The translations under genes were made by a program, and so were the position numbers. Shown piece after piece: positions 63,856 through 64,000 of a stretch of DNA of 64,000 bases. How positions within the stretch are numbered: position 1 is the first letter of the stretch; each line of letters starts with the position of its first letter. The stretch lies in NCBI GenBank assembly GCA_900543165.1, contig UQQQ01000002.1:72867-136866 (forward strand). The letters run 5' to 3'. A model generated the notes under the pieces. That model saw only the letters and a program-made list of their open reading frames with translations, was not told the DNA's origin and ran no database searches. This DNA is from an uncultured Dialister sp. Its GTDB lineage: Bacteria > Bacillota > Negativicutes > Veillonellales > Dialisteraceae.

Positions 63856-64000
63856 ATGGATATTATAACAAAAACTGGAGAAATTTGGAGTGAAAATGCA
63901 ATTGGTGCAGTCATTTCTCTCATTAAGGAATCTGATGACTCTATTGAGGCTGAAAGGAAGCTAACTCATTGGCTCACTGAAATGAACTGTCAGCTTATAG
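63856..64000 (+). CDS. 5' end of an unassigned gene, possibly a transposase, cut by the window edge
   Basis: Forty-eight codons from ATG 63856 (MDIITKTGEIWSENAIGAVI...), open to the window end. AAAGGG lies about eight bases upstream, and TATAAT at 63813-63818 is a plausible -10. The leader has AAGGAAAGCC at 63785-63794 and its exact complement GGCTTTCCT at 63847-63855, so an inverted repeat brackets the promoter. Codon use is more AT-rich than in the neighbours. The start recalls ISLre2/UPF0236-type transposases, but 48 residues do not allow an assignment. Confidence 0.5.
   Translation, partial: MDIITKTGEIWSENAIGAVISLIKESDDSIEAERKLTHWLTEMNCQLI

Overview
The window reads as a bacterial chromosome segment of about 50% GC, tightly packed and almost entirely on the + strand. 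Gene orders are Firmicutes-like: IreB/RuvX/DUF1292, TrmK/Nif3, and rpsB-tsf-pyrH-frr-uppS-cdsA-dxr-rseP-ispG. An exported CbiK-type chelatase, TTG/GTG starts with strong Shine-Dalgarno sequences and a strict-anaerobe style gene set suggest a Negativicutes member (Dialister/Veillonellaceae-like). That assignment is inference from gene content; no 16S gene or outer-membrane gene is present to confirm it.

Layout. 1-5.1 kb: prs, pth, tmk, rbgA, rnhB and a CsoR-family metal-sensor repressor. 5.2-12.2 kb: a tetrapyrrole operon (sirC, hemA, hemC, cobA-hemD fusion, hemB, hemL) that takes glutamyl-tRNA to sirohydrochlorin, with no hemE or hemH beside it. 12.5-18.3 kb: an exported phosphoesterase, a PcrA/UvrD helicase and a FecCD/BtuCD-type permease plus ATPase without a binding protein. 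18.6-33.7 kb: alaS, ireB-ruvX-DUF1292, a PduO-type cobalamin adenosyltransferase, a U32 protein (RlhA-like), mutS2, xpt, a frameshifted purine permease, and a fatty-acid kinase pair (DegV/FakA). 33.85-35.5 kb: a cobalamin riboswitch with an attenuator ahead of a small secreted protein and a TIM-barrel protein resembling the cobamide-remodelling enzyme CbiR. 35.6-41.7 kb: peroxiredoxin, a TrxB enzyme with an AhpF-like C-terminal domain, leuS and a secreted unknown. 42.3-54.2 kb: tRNA(CAT), trmK, nif3-like, rnpB, then the translation/isoprenoid/envelope run ending in ispG. 54.4-57.2 kb: a hybrid sensor kinase broken by three frameshifts.

57.4-63.6 kb is the most unusual part. On the minus strand lie a BtuF/FecB-type lipoprotein and an exported CbiK chelatase. 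Divergently, a three-gene operon encodes a NifH-like ATPase and two NifD/NifK-like subunits, each with three cysteines spaced like P-cluster ligands, and no nifB/E/N. Together with the sirohydrochlorin pathway, the orphan BtuCD-type transporter, the adenosyltransferase and the B12 riboswitch module, this points to a metallo-tetrapyrrole or corrinoid theme. The substrate of the nitrogenase-like enzyme is unknown.

Nearly every larger intergenic gap holds copies of two interspersed repeat families: a ~167-bp element with long terminal inverted repeats (TTAAGGAAAC ends, MITE-like), and a ~180-bp family with a conserved GC hairpin followed by tandem AGTCACC heptads. The window ends inside the first 48 codons of an unassigned gene.
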